From: an uncultured Tolumonas sp.
Lineage (GTDB): Bacteria > Pseudomonadota > Gammaproteobacteria > Enterobacterales > Aeromonadaceae
DNA length: 64,000 nt
Assembly (NCBI RefSeq): GCF_963678185.1
Contig: NZ_OY782757.1
Coordinates: 930,001-994,000, forward strand
Direction: 5' to 3'
The notes under the pieces are model-generated. The model was given only the letters and a program-made list of their open reading frames with translations, made no database searches and was not told the origin of the DNA. Made by a program: the position numbers and the translations under genes. Positions 26,282 through 34,750 of this stretch are shown in pieces; position 1 is the first letter of the stretch; each line of letters begins with the position of its first letter.

Positions 26282-26719
26282 ATGAACCCACAGTTTTCAT
26301 GGCAGTTTGATTCTGATCATATCGATTGGCATGCCCTAGCCCATCTGTATCGAATTGCGCCGTTGGGCAACAAAACACCTGAAGGGTTATCTCTTGCTTA
26401 TTCGAATAGCATGTTCAAATGTATTGTCTCTCATGACTCACAATTCATTGGTGCAGGTCGGGTATTAGCTGATGGTGTTGATTGTGCTTACATTTGCGAT
26501 GTCGCTATACATCCAGACTATCAGGGTGCAGGTTTAGGCAAACACATTGTTTCAGAATTGCTGCGATTTTCAGCCGGTCATAAGAAAATTATTCTTTATG
26601 CAGTATCAGGCAAAGAGGCTTTTTACAAAAAATTAGGCTTTAAACGCATGACAACAGCAATGGCTATTTTTGAAGATCAAAATAATGCCTTCACCATGGG
26701 CTATATCGATGAGTCTTGA
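26282..26719 (+). CDS. GNAT family N-acetyltransferase
   Basis: A 145-residue GNAT. The acetyl-CoA loop is visible in VAIHPDYQGAGLGKHIVSELL (about residues 76-96; the Q/R-x-x-G-x-G/A motif reads QGAGLG), with the C-terminal KEAFYKKLGFKRM helix-strand. Acetylates a small molecule or protein; target unknown. Translated together with the VOC gene just upstream in the same cassette. Confidence 0.85.
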   Translation: MNPQFSWQFDSDHIDWHALAHLYRIAPLGNKTPEGLSLAYSNSMFKCIVSHDSQFIGAGRVLADGVDCAYICDVAIHPDYQGAGLGKHIVSELLRFSAGHKKIILYAVSGKEAFYKKLGFKRMTTAMAIFEDQNNAFTMGYIDES

Positions 26720-26742
26720 TATATGTCCGCGTATATACGTTT

Positions 26743-26798
26743 ACCTAACAAAAAATTAATGTGGGACCACTTCGTGGCCCCATAATTCGAAGTTAGGT
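26743..26798 (+). repeat. attC15 (class I)
   Basis: 56 bp; cores acctaac and gttaggt; arms ccac/gtgg. Confidence 0.92.
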
Positions 26799-26816
26799 TT
26801 ATAAGAGAAACTTATC

Positions 26817-27737
26817 GTGACAACAGAAATCACAGACATTGAATCATTACTAAACTTCGTTATAAGTTTAAAAAAGGACAACACAGATAAAGAACTATTT
26901 TTTAGGGGGCAAAAAAAGCACTATGAGAATGTGACCCCATCAATATGTAGAGATGGTTACATCAAAAACGAAGATACCATTTTTAGAGAATTTATCACTA
27001 AAAACCCTAATGAATTTCCAAACACAACATCAACCTTTGACAAACTAGTCAAAATGCAACACTACGGTCTACCAACCAGATTGCTCGATATAACATCAAA
27101 CCCTCTTGTCGCATTATTTTTTGCCACAGAAGAAGACAAAGAGTTAGATAGTGAGGATGGCCAGTTTATTGCTTTCCCTATACCAAGACATAAGATAAAG
27201 TTTTATGATTCAGATACAGTCAGTGTGTTATCTAATATAGCAAAAAGACCTGCTGATGGTTTAGATATATCATCAATTGATTATGATACAGAAACAAAAC
27301 AAGGTATTGAAAGATTCAATAAAGAAAAAGATATAAAGTACCTTTTACATGATATTCGCCATGAAAAACCACATTTTGATGCTCTTATAAAGAAAAAACA
27401 TCTTGAGTCAATTTTCTGCGTGAAACCTTTATTAAACAATAGGAGAATAATAAACCAAGATGGAGCGTTTTTATTATTTGGCATCAACAAATCCAAAGCA
27501 ACTATAGCCGAATATAACGCATCTGATTTTGAGCCTATAAAAATAACAGTAAAGAATAAATCTGCCATTCGTGAATCATTAAAAGCACTTGGTTTAACAT
27601 ATGATAAAATTTATCCAGAGCTTGATACTACCGCAAAGCACCTGAAAGAGAAGTATAAAAATCAAGAACAAATATCGATTAAACCTGAAGATGATAAATC
27701 AATTGCACCATTTCCTATAACCGTTACGTGGGCATAA
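26817..27737 (+). CDS. FRG-domain protein
   Basis: A 306-residue protein starting at GTG 26817. The FRG domain occupies about residues 8-110: ELFFRGQKKHYENVTPSI (FRG motif near residue 25) and LPTRLLDITSNPLVALFFA (about 85-103). The C-terminal two-thirds have no recognised domain. FRG proteins occur in phage-defence islands and as toxin-like effectors; biochemistry is uncertain. It differs strongly from the broken FRG gene at 19786. Stop codon abuts attC16. Confidence 0.82.
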   Translation: MTTEITDIESLLNFVISLKKDNTDKELFFRGQKKHYENVTPSICRDGYIKNEDTIFREFITKNPNEFPNTTSTFDKLVKMQHYGLPTRLLDITSNPLVALFFATEEDKELDSEDGQFIAFPIPRHKIKFYDSDTVSVLSNIAKRPADGLDISSIDYDTETKQGIERFNKEKDIKYLLHDIRHEKPHFDALIKKKHLESIFCVKPLLNNRRIINQDGAFLLFGINKSKATIAEYNASDFEPIKITVKNKSAIRESLKALGLTYDKIYPELDTTAKHLKEKYKNQEQISIKPEDDKSIAPFPITVTWA

Positions 27738-27793
27738 ACCTAACAAAAACTTGGTGTGGGACCGCTTTGCGGCCCCACAAGTAAAAGTTAGGT
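27738..27793 (+). repeat. attC16 (class I)
   Basis: 56 bp; cores acctaac and gttaggt; apex arms ccgc/gcgg. Confidence 0.92.
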
Positions 27794-28101
27794 AATAAAA
27801 GCGGCGTCATTGTTGGCGATGAATTCAAGCCTTAAAGCGGCCAGTTGGATAGTCCTGTGGTGTTTGCGGCTCACCGCCTGAGCGTGGGTTGCCTCGCGCA
27901 ACACATGAATTCACGCGAGGTGGCAACATCAAGCCTGCACTGGTTACGTGTCGGCAACCATCAGCGCCGTCAGTGTGTACGCCTAAAGCGGCTCATCATC
28001 GAGGCGCGGTTGTTTGAAACGAGCGCAGTTGAAACATTGAAATCTGTGGCACCAGTTAGCCAACTTTATTGTTGATTTTAAATCACTTTTTCTTTGTTCA
28101 T
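27794..28101 (+). mobile_element. ORF-less cassette, family A-short copy 3
   Basis: 308 bp; closest to the copy at 37765. Stem segments GGTTGCC and GGCAACC present. Confidence 0.85.
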
Positions 28102-28161
28102 ACCTAACAAAAATTTAAAGTCGGACAGCACTACGTGCTGCCACTTAAATCGAAGTTATGT
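28102..28161 (+). repeat. attC17 (class IV)
   Basis: 60 bp; cores acctaac and gttatgt; arms cagcac/gtgctg. Confidence 0.92.
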
Positions 28162-28175
28162 GATTAGAGGTAGTC

Positions 28176-28580
28176 ATGGCCTTTGATGATAAATTCAGAC
28201 TCAGTAGTCACGCGGTTATTCTCAATTCTATCGGCGAAGTTTTGCTCTTAAAAGCTGATTATGGCGCTAAATCTTGGGGGCTTCCTGGTGGTGCATTAGA
28301 ACCTGGCGAAACCATTCACGAAGCCTTACTCCGAGAGTGCCGTGAAGAACTGGGTTCTGATGTTCTCATCAACTATCTCAGCGGTGTGTATTTCCATTCA
28401 GCCTATAATTCACAGGCTTTTATTTTTCGCTGTGAACTGCCCTCACCTGCTAACATCATCCTCAGCAACGAACATTCTGAATTTCGTTATGCCGCAATTT
28501 CAGAACTCAGTGACGTCCAACAACAGCGCATTTCTGACTGTCTTAATTATTCTGGTGTTGTCGTCAGTGCCAAGTTTTAA
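28176..28580 (+). CDS. Nudix hydrolase
   Basis: A 134-residue Nudix protein. The box GALEPGETIHEALLRECREE, completed by LG (residues 39-60), fits Gx5Ex7REUxEExG exactly, so the metal-binding Glu residues are intact. It hydrolyses a nucleoside diphosphate linked to some group X; the substrate is not predictable. A 220-bp non-coding tail follows before attC18. The cassette at 43412 carries both ends of this cassette around a different gene. Confidence 0.9.
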   Translation: MAFDDKFRLSSHAVILNSIGEVLLLKADYGAKSWGLPGGALEPGETIHEALLRECREELGSDVLINYLSGVYFHSAYNSQAFIFRCELPSPANIILSNEHSEFRYAAISELSDVQQQRISDCLNYSGVVVSAKF

Positions 28581-28585
28581 CGCGA

Positions 28586-28800
28586 CCCGTTTATCCTGCA
28601 AAATCCCCGATCAACATTGATATAGCTCAGTTTTGCTTAACTGAGTCCTCGATTTCATTTGTCTCTCTCAGCACCATTCGGCATCATGTTTCTATGAGCA
28701 AATCAAAAGCAGAAAACCGGTGTTGGGCATCTGATCCGTCATTAATCAGTGCGGTAGCCATGACCATCAAAATCGACTTGTTTGCTGAAACAACAAAATC
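28586..28800. repeat. non-coding tail of Nudix cassette (shared module)
   Basis: This tail is nearly the same as 43927-44142 in the chimeric cassette, and part of it resembles 19551-19616. No gene seen in it. Confidence 0.75.
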
Positions 28801-28860
28801 ACATAACAAAAATTTAAAGTTGGACAGCACTACGTGCTGCCACTTAAATCGAAGTTAGGT
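28801..28860 (+). repeat. attC18 (class IV)
   Basis: 60 bp; cores acataac and gttaggt. Confidence 0.92.
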
Positions 28861-29266
28861 AATAAAAACGGCTTATTCGTTGGCGGTGAATTCGAACATT
28901 AAAGCGGCTGTGCAGATGGCCCCGTGGTTTTTACAGCTCACTACCTGCGAGTGGGTTGCCTCGCGTAACACATGAATTCACGTTGATGAGGCAAACTGGT
29001 CGCCTGCACTGGTTACGTCTTCGGCAACCATCAACGCCGTCAGTGTGTACGCCTAAAGCGGCTCATCACCGGGGCGCAGTGTTTTTAGCAATCACTGCCC
29101 GCTCATTAAATGCGCCAATTTGAGGTTTCGGCTAATTTCGTTGGTTCAACACTGTCAGCGAGTAATTCCGAGCGGTTGTTTGTGGCAGGCACAGCGAAAA
29201 CTGAAAGCCCGTGGCACCAGTTAGCTAGCTTTTTGGTTGATAATAAACTGCTTTTTCTTTGTTCAT
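28861..29266 (+). mobile_element. ORF-less cassette, family A-long copy 2
   Basis: 406 bp; includes the extra module (about 29083-29180) absent from A-short copies. Confidence 0.85.
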
Positions 29267-29326
29267 ACCTAACAAAAATTTAAAGTTGGACAGCACTACG
29301 TGCTGCCACTTAAATCGAAGTTATGC
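29267..29326 (+). repeat. attC19 (class IV)
   Basis: 60 bp; cores acctaac and gttatgc. Confidence 0.92.
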
Positions 29327-29339
29327 AGAAAGGAGTCTA

Positions 29340-29981
29340 ATGACAACATACATTCCAAGTAACTACCTAAGACGATATACGGAGTTACCATATTTAATTC
29401 AGTATCTTCAGACAAAAAAGTTAGTTTTGCCTAACCCAGAAACATGGGATGACAAAAACGATACATTTTATATAAAGCGTTATTCTGAAATAAAAAAATT
29501 CAAATCAACCTACGCGCTATGTCTCACTCAAGCGAAAGAAACATATCATCATTGGAGAATATTTGCACATGGCTCCAGTGGAATTTGCATTGAGTTTCAT
29601 AAAGATACTTTTTTAAAAATACTCGATAACCACGCTGAAATACATCATAACCCTGTTGTTTACAAAAGAATTAGTGAGCTGGACGAAACTCAGCCCTCGA
29701 CAGATGAACTTCCCTTTTTAAAAAGAATAGCCTTTGAAGATGAAAAAGAATATAGGCTTTTTGTAGGTTCAGAAATATCATATTCCAACTCATTATTCAC
29801 TTTTAAAGTACCTTTCAATGTCATCAGTAGGATCATTCTAAGTCCATGGTTGCCAAATAATGTAGCAAGTGAAGTTATGCATTTTCTGAAGACCATTCCC
29901 GGATGTAACGAAATAGAAGTATATCAGTCAACCCTAATAGAAAATGAGATTTGGAAAAATAAAGCTCAATTAACTGCATAA
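29340..29981 (+). CDS. DUF2971-like protein
   Basis: A 213-residue protein matching the DUF2971 layout: an N-terminal YLRRYTELPYLIQYLQTKKL segment, LPNPETWDDKND (the F-x-D-P-x-D-like element), CLTQAKETYHHWRIFAHGSSGICIEF and FEDEKEYRLF near the C-terminus. The conserved W, H/Y, G-x-C/S-I-x-F residues suggest an enzymatic pocket; the family is common in phage-defence islands but its chemistry is not established. ATG at 29340 follows AGGAG; the earlier open frame runs through attC19. Its stop overlaps attC20. Confidence 0.78.
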   Translation: MTTYIPSNYLRRYTELPYLIQYLQTKKLVLPNPETWDDKNDTFYIKRYSEIKKFKSTYALCLTQAKETYHHWRIFAHGSSGICIEFHKDTFLKILDNHAEIHHNPVVYKRISELDETQPSTDELPFLKRIAFEDEKEYRLFVGSEISYSNSLFTFKVPFNVISRIILSPWLPNNVASEVMHFLKTIPGCNEIEVYQSTLIENEIWKNKAQLTA

Positions 29982-30035
29982 CAAAAAATTGAAACTGGAC
30001 GGCACTGCGTGCCGCCATTTAATTAAAAGTTAGCC
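29976..30035 (+). repeat. attC20 (class V)
   Basis: 60 bp; cores gcataac and gttagcc; contains the preceding stop codon. Confidence 0.92.
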
Positions 30036-30063
30036 GTATACCACAGTAATTTTAGAGATTGAT

Positions 30064-31044
30064 ATGTCCATTAAATCAAGAGCTACACAATTAGAATCAC
30101 TCCTAAATAATTTCTTCAATTTAAAACCAGATGAGTTTTTTAAATCTGGTCCAAGTTATAATGACTTTGATGGCCCCAGTGTAGAAGAATCAGAAAAAAA
30201 CTATTTGTTTATATATACAACTCTCAAACCATTGTTAGACTCAGGACAATTAGTCGATCTGACATGGAGTGCAATAAGTAGTATTCAGCAAAATGCTCAA
30301 AACGCCTATAATACATATAATCAACTAATATCTAACAGGGATCAGGGCGCATTCCAAAATTTCTCAACAAATCTCGATGGTTTTGCAAACATACTAAGAA
30401 TGTATAATATCCCTTATTTAGTTCTTGGTGGTTACAATTTAGAATCAACAAGAGCTCTATTGGTAAATGAATTAGACACCTTACAAAAAAATAATATAGA
30501 AGTTGAGCAATTAAAAGAAAGCGTAAAGACATTGATAACACCAGCTATTGCAGGATCATTGTCAAAATCATTCACTCAGCGAAGAAACTCGATTATGTTT
30601 AATCGAGTTATTTGGCTAATCATTGCAATAACAATCGGTTATTTTGTTATTATTGAAACAAATGAGTTTGTGAATCATATTAGCAATGCACTGTCTCAAA
30701 CAAAGCCTGAAACATCCAATATAGGATTGTGGCCGACTATTGCGATCAGAACCGTAGTGCTTATTCCTCTATTCGCAGCCTTCGGTTTTGCCTTTTCTCA
30801 ATATAGAAAAGAGCGAGATTTTGAAGAAGAATATGCACATAAAGCAGCTGTAGCCGCGTCATTACCAAATTATGGCGACTTAGCCAGAGAGCAAAGTGTA
30901 AAAGATCAAATTGTTACTGGTGCAACATCTGTTATATTTTCATCGCCATCGCAAGATGCGAAAAACAATCAAAATTCTGATGCTGTTCTTAGTGGCATTA
31001 AAGAAATGATAGAGTCTGTAGGTAAAGCTTTTTCCAAAAGGTAG
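30064..31044 (+). CDS. membrane protein with large N-terminal helical domain
   Basis: A 326-residue protein. Residues 1-170 are predicted mostly helical and soluble; two membrane helices follow (about 181-197 and 225-243), then a basic FSQYRKERDFEEEYAHKAAVAASLPNYGDLAREQ region and a polar tail. The segment after the second helix resembles the cytoplasmic linker of several uncharacterised membrane sensors. I do not recognise a family with known function. Single gene of its cassette. Confidence 0.62.
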   Translation: MSIKSRATQLESLLNNFFNLKPDEFFKSGPSYNDFDGPSVEESEKNYLFIYTTLKPLLDSGQLVDLTWSAISSIQQNAQNAYNTYNQLISNRDQGAFQNFSTNLDGFANILRMYNIPYLVLGGYNLESTRALLVNELDTLQKNNIEVEQLKESVKTLITPAIAGSLSKSFTQRRNSIMFNRVIWLIIAITIGYFVIIETNEFVNHISNALSQTKPETSNIGLWPTIAIRTVVLIPLFAAFGFAFSQYRKERDFEEEYAHKAAVAASLPNYGDLAREQSVKDQIVTGATSVIFSSPSQDAKNNQNSDAVLSGIKEMIESVGKAFSKR

Positions 31045-31051
31045 ATAATAC

Positions 31052-31107
31052 GGCTAACAAAAACTTGGTGTGGGATTGCTTCGCAACCCCACAAGTAAAA
31101 GTTAGGT
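31052..31107 (+). repeat. attC21 (class I)
   Basis: 56 bp; cores ggctaac and gttaggt; apex arms attgc/gcaac. Confidence 0.92.
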
Positions 31108-31416
31108 ATAAAAGCTGATTAATTATTTGCGGTAAATTCAAGCCCTAAAGCGGCGAATTCCGCAGGCCCAGTGGTTTTTGCGATTCACTTCCTGCGAGTG
31201 GGTTGCCTCGCGCAACACATGAATTCACGTTGATTAGGCAAACTGAAAGCCTGCACTGGTTACGTTTCGGCAACCATCGGTGCCGTCAGTGTGTACGCCT
31301 AAAGCGGCTCATCATCGGGGCGCGGTTGTTTGACGCTGGCGCAGTGAACACTGAAAGTCCGTGGAACCAATTAGCCAGCCTGTTGGTTGCTAATAAACTG
31401 CTTTTTCTTTGTTCAT
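31108..31416 (+). mobile_element. ORF-less cassette, family A-short copy 4
   Basis: 309 bp; near-duplicate of the copies at 22982 and 59655, indicating recent amplification. Confidence 0.85.
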
Positions 31417-31476
31417 ACCTAACAAAAATTTAAAGTTGGACAGCACTACGTGCTGCCACTTAAATCGAAGTTAGGG
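31417..31476 (+). repeat. attC22 (class IV)
   Basis: 60 bp; cores acctaac and gttaggg. Confidence 0.9.
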
Positions 31477-31517
31477 TGCAGTTAGCATCTATCTTGTGAC
31501 AAACTAAAGGTATCTCA

Positions 31518-32459
31518 ATGAATATAGATATTTTTGAGCTTCATTATTATTTAAGAGACAATAGTCACTCGATAGATTCGATCATAAAAAATAAATGTGA
31601 ATCTGAAATACTGGCTATTATCGTTGAAGCAGCAACAATTTTAGATATTGATGTAAATATTAACTCTGTACTTCCTGCTGAAGGTGGTTTCAGAGACCTA
31701 TGGAAATTATTAGGTGAAAACTCAAATCAAATCATGTTGTTGATTACTATATTGACACTTGTTATGTCTAGAATTCCGATATCTGATCCAGAAACTGAGC
31801 AGTTAGACAAAGAAATCAAGCAATTAACAATCGAAGAAAAGAAACTCTCTATACAAAAACTAAAGAAAGAGCTTGAAGAAAAATCCATCAATACAGAAAC
31901 AGTCAAAAAAGTAGCCGATATTGTCGATAAAAACCTAAAAATCACAAAACGTAAATCCAACTTTTATAGTTACCTAACCTATTATCCAAAAGTGAACCAA
32001 GTTGGTTTCAATGCAAAATCCATTGATGACATTAAAACTAATCAAGATGAAAAAATAGTTCTCAGTCGGGATTTTTATAAATTCATATTGAAATCAAACA
32101 AACTATCTTCATTAAAAGATGACTCAGCATTAATCGAAATTATTTCACCGGTCCTAAAAGAAGGAAGATACAAATGGAAAGGCATCTATAATAACGCACC
32201 AATCAGTTTTGTTATGAATGATTATTCTTTCCGTGAAGAAGTATTATCTGAAAAACATAGTTTTAAACATGGCTCAACAATCAAATGTGAACTGATGATT
32301 GGTCGCGAGCTTAATGAAGTCGGTGATATAGCAATTACTGGGCACACAGTTACAACAGTAATTGAAATCAGAGACGGTAATTCATCAATAACTACACCGC
32401 AAGGTTTGAAATTTAAACAAGCCAAGAAATTTTCTGATTCTCAGGGTGAGTTGTTTTAG
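31518..32459 (+). CDS. membrane-associated coiled-coil protein of unknown function
   Basis: A 313-residue protein: an N-terminal domain (1-70), one membrane helix (about 71-88, QIMLLITILTLVMS), a charged coiled coil (95-140, EQLDKEIKQLTIEEKKLSIQ) and a C-terminal beta-rich domain (150-300; RYKWKGIYNNAPISFVMNDY). The architecture of sensor, helix, coiled coil and beta domain looks like an effector-sensor protein, but I know no characterised homologue. Only gene of its cassette. Confidence 0.62.
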   Translation: MNIDIFELHYYLRDNSHSIDSIIKNKCESEILAIIVEAATILDIDVNINSVLPAEGGFRDLWKLLGENSNQIMLLITILTLVMSRIPISDPETEQLDKEIKQLTIEEKKLSIQKLKKELEEKSINTETVKKVADIVDKNLKITKRKSNFYSYLTYYPKVNQVGFNAKSIDDIKTNQDEKIVLSRDFYKFILKSNKLSSLKDDSALIEIISPVLKEGRYKWKGIYNNAPISFVMNDYSFREEVLSEKHSFKHGSTIKCELMIGRELNEVGDIAITGHTVTTVIEIRDGNSSITTPQGLKFKQAKKFSDSQGELF

Positions 32460-32464
32460 CCGCA

Positions 32465-32520
32465 CCCTAACAAAAAATTAATGTGGGACCACTTCGTGGC
32501 CCCATAATTCGAAGTTAGCC
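32465..32520 (+). repeat. attC23 (class I)
   Basis: 56 bp; cores ccctaac and gttagcc; arms ccac/gtgg. Confidence 0.92.
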
Positions 32521-32535
32521 GCTTTAAGCGGTGGT

Positions 32536-33030
32536 TTATTCAATACTGGCGCGAATATCCGCAATGGTAAGAAATAGCTTATTCGTTGAATCCTGAAATG
32601 GCGTAAATCCAAACTTTTCATAAAAGCCAATTGCGCCATCTTTTGCGTCAACGATAACAACCGGAAAGGCTACGGTTTCACTGGCTTGCAATAATCGATT
32701 AAGAGCATCAATCAGCAACCATTCTCCATGACCTTGTTTTGCATATCGTTTATCTATTGCTAAACGAGCAATCAATCCGCCGGAGCTGGCATTGTGATGC
32801 TTTTTTTGCAATTTATCCGGTAATGCACCAAGGTCTATTGGTGTCATGGTTAGCGTGTAATAACCAATAACCCGTTCTGCATTTTGCTCTTCTACAAGTA
32901 CAAATGTTCGTGTGTTATCTTTCTGTGATTGCTGGCTGGCCATCACTTTCAGATAGTTATTCAGGCTTTCTACACCACAATCAAATTGCTGTCGGTCATG
33001 CGTTGCTTTATCCAGCTTCACCGTCATCAT
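32536..33030 (-). CDS. GNAT-family toxin (TacT/AtaT type)
   Basis: A 164-residue GNAT with the CoA loop RLAIDKRYAKQGHGEWLLIDAL (about residues 90-111) and catalytic-region FYEKFGFTPF near the C-terminus. Its start overlaps the stop of the DUF1778 antitoxin by 4 bp on the minus strand. Toxins of this group acetylate charged aminoacyl-tRNA and block translation. Read against the array, so independent of array promoters. Such pairs are thought to stabilise large cassette arrays. Confidence 0.88.
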   Translation of the reverse strand: MMTVKLDKATHDRQQFDCGVESLNNYLKVMASQQSQKDNTRTFVLVEEQNAERVIGYYTLTMTPIDLGALPDKLQKKHHNASSGGLIARLAIDKRYAKQGHGEWLLIDALNRLLQASETVAFPVVIVDAKDGAIGFYEKFGFTPFQDSTNKLFLTIADIRASIE

Positions 33031-33335
33031 TGTGTTTTAGCCTTGTAGCGTTCTGCGGCTTGTTGCAGTCTTACATTCAGTTTTGTTGGTGCATCTAGTG
33101 CATCAGCTAACATCATGGCATCGCGTTGAGAGAGTTTTAACGCTCTTTCACGTTCCATGATTTGTTTTGCTTTATCAATGGCAGCATTGAGCACAAAAGA
33201 GTTAATGCTTGTCATGCCTGCTATCGCAGCAGCCTGCGCGAGTAAATCTTGTGTTTCTGCGTCAACGCGCGCAGTGATACGAGGTAATACGGTTGCCATA
33301 ATCAATCTCCAATGTGTGTCATTGTGGCACATCAT
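33027..33335 (-). CDS. DUF1778 ribbon-helix-helix antitoxin
   Basis: A 102-residue antitoxin with LPRITARVDAETQDLLAQAAAIAG at the N-terminus, the DUF1778 RHH DNA-binding fold, and a C-terminal toxin-neutralising tail rich in basic and polar residues. First gene of the minus-strand pair; it should repress its own promoter with the toxin. Two 21-bp repeats upstream are the likely operators. Confidence 0.9.
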   Translation of the reverse strand: MMCHNDTHWRLIMATVLPRITARVDAETQDLLAQAAAIAGMTSINSFVLNAAIDKAKQIMERERALKLSQRDAMMLADALDAPTKLNVRLQQAAERYKAKTQ

Positions 33336-33382
33336 GATTATGGCACTTTATTAACGATTAGCCAATATGTGTCAATCTGGCA
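33309..33382 (-). promoter_or_regulatory. operator repeats and promoter of the GNAT/DUF1778 pair
   Basis: Two 21-bp repeats (33309-33329 and 33362-33382) match at 18 of 21 positions (CCAATRTGTGTCA plus TGGCA). On the minus strand a perfect TTGACA (33370-33375) lies in the upstream repeat, 16 nt from TAATAA (33348-33353). Binding to either repeat would cover the -35 or the start region. Confidence 0.65.
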
Positions 33383-33388
33383 CCCAGC

Positions 33389-33446
33389 GGCTAACAAAAA
33401 CTTAATGTGGGACGGTTTTCAACCGCCCCATAAGTCGAAGTTAGGT
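33389..33446 (+). repeat. attC24 (class I)
   Basis: 58 bp; cores ggctaac and gttaggt; arms cggtt/aaccg. Confidence 0.92.
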
Positions 33447-33852
33447 CATAAAAGAAATTAATTTCTTACGGTAAAATCAAGCCCTAAAGCGGCTGGTACT
33501 GCGAGTTCAGTGTTATTTACGGTTTGGCTTCCTGCGAAGTTGCCTCCGCGCAACACATGCGTTCGAGTGAAATTTCGGCGGCAAGCCTGCACGGGCCGCG
33601 GCTGCGGCAACTATCAAGCTCGCTGGTGTGTGTTCCTGAAGCGGCTCATCGTTTAGCCGCAACGTTTTTCGCGTCCACTGCCCGCTCACTAAATGAAATA
33701 TTTTATGGCGTCAGCCCATTTCGCTGCATCAATATTGTCAGCGCGTAATTCCAAGCGGTGGTTTAAATCTGGAGCAGTGTCAGCATTGAAAATCGTGGTA
33801 CCACTTAGCAAATTCAGTGGTGAAAATTGAAATACAGCTCCCTTGTTCTTTT
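33447..33852 (+). mobile_element. ORF-less cassette, family A-prime copy 1
   Basis: 406 bp. Stem AGTTGCC (33538-33544) with GGCAACT (33606-33612): both sides changed relative to family A. Confidence 0.85.
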
Positions 33853-33929
33853 ACCTAACAAGGCGCTCAAACCCGTTCACTTCGTTCACTGGACGGCACT
33901 ACGTGCCGCCGTTTAGCTTAAAGTTATAA
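33853..33929 (+). repeat. attC25 (class III)
   Basis: 77 bp; cores acctaac and gttataa; left arm TTCACTTCGTTCAC. A-prime copies carry this subtype. Confidence 0.9.
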
Positions 33930-33952
33930 CTCAATGAAACATAGGCGTTAAC

Positions 33953-34681
33953 ATGAATCCTTTGATCGTATTAATTATTATTGGTGTCGCATTCATCATT
34001 CTTGTCGGAAAAAGCAAGAAAAAGCCTATTAAACGTGAACCTTCACTTTTTAATGAAAACGCAGGACAAATTAAACCGCTAGAAATCGAACCAACAGTCG
34101 AACAGAAAGCGACTTACAAATACAAAAAATTTGAGCGAATAGTTTCCCCTGCCGAGCGCTCTTTCTTGGGTGTGTTAAATGCTGTTCTTGACGATGAAAT
34201 TATTATTCTCACTAAAGTCCGTGTCGCAGATGTTTTAACGCCACTACCAACAAAAGATCGTGGGCTTTGGCAGCGCGCTTTCAATAGCATTTCATCAAAG
34301 CATTTTGATTTCGTTTTATGCAAATCAGATGATTTATCTATCATTTGTGCAATCGAACTTAATGACAAATCTCATAACGAAACTGAGCGCCAAGATCGTG
34401 ATGAGTTTATCCGTTCTGCTTGTTCTGGTGCTGCGCTGCCACTAATTGAAGTTCCAGCAAAAAATGGTTATGTACTCCAAGAAGTGACTGACTTGCTAAA
34501 ACCCTACATCGAAAATATCTCAACAACACAAAGCGATATTTCATGTGAAAAATGTGGTTCACCGATGGTTCTCCGTACTACGAAGCGCGGTGCTAATGTT
34601 GGCAAGCAGTTCTATGGTTGTACTAATTACCCGACTTGTAGAAACATAAAAGATATCGAACCCGCATTAATTGAGTTATAA
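33953..34681 (+). CDS. DUF2726 protein with topoisomerase-type zinc ribbon
   Basis: A 242-residue protein. One N-terminal membrane helix (residues 3-20), a DUF2726 domain (about 55-180; SPAERSFLGVLNAVL, HFDFVLCKSDDLSIICAIELNDKSH), which is a restriction-endonuclease-like fold, and a C-terminal C4 zinc ribbon (CEKCGSPMVLRTTKRG, FYGCTNYPTCR) as in topoisomerase I tails. Likely a membrane-anchored nucleic-acid binding or cleaving protein. The stop overlaps attC26. Confidence 0.85.
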   Translation: MNPLIVLIIIGVAFIILVGKSKKKPIKREPSLFNENAGQIKPLEIEPTVEQKATYKYKKFERIVSPAERSFLGVLNAVLDDEIIILTKVRVADVLTPLPTKDRGLWQRAFNSISSKHFDFVLCKSDDLSIICAIELNDKSHNETERQDRDEFIRSACSGAALPLIEVPAKNGYVLQEVTDLLKPYIENISTTQSDISCEKCGSPMVLRTTKRGANVGKQFYGCTNYPTCRNIKDIEPALIEL

Positions 34682-34735
34682 CAAAAACTTGAAACTGGAC
34701 AGCACTACGTGCTGCCATTTAAGTCAAAGTTATGT
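34676..34735 (+). repeat. attC26 (class V)
   Basis: 60 bp; cores ttataac and gttatgt; contains the stop of the DUF2726 gene. Confidence 0.9.
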
Positions 34736-34750
34736 AAATGAGACACATTT

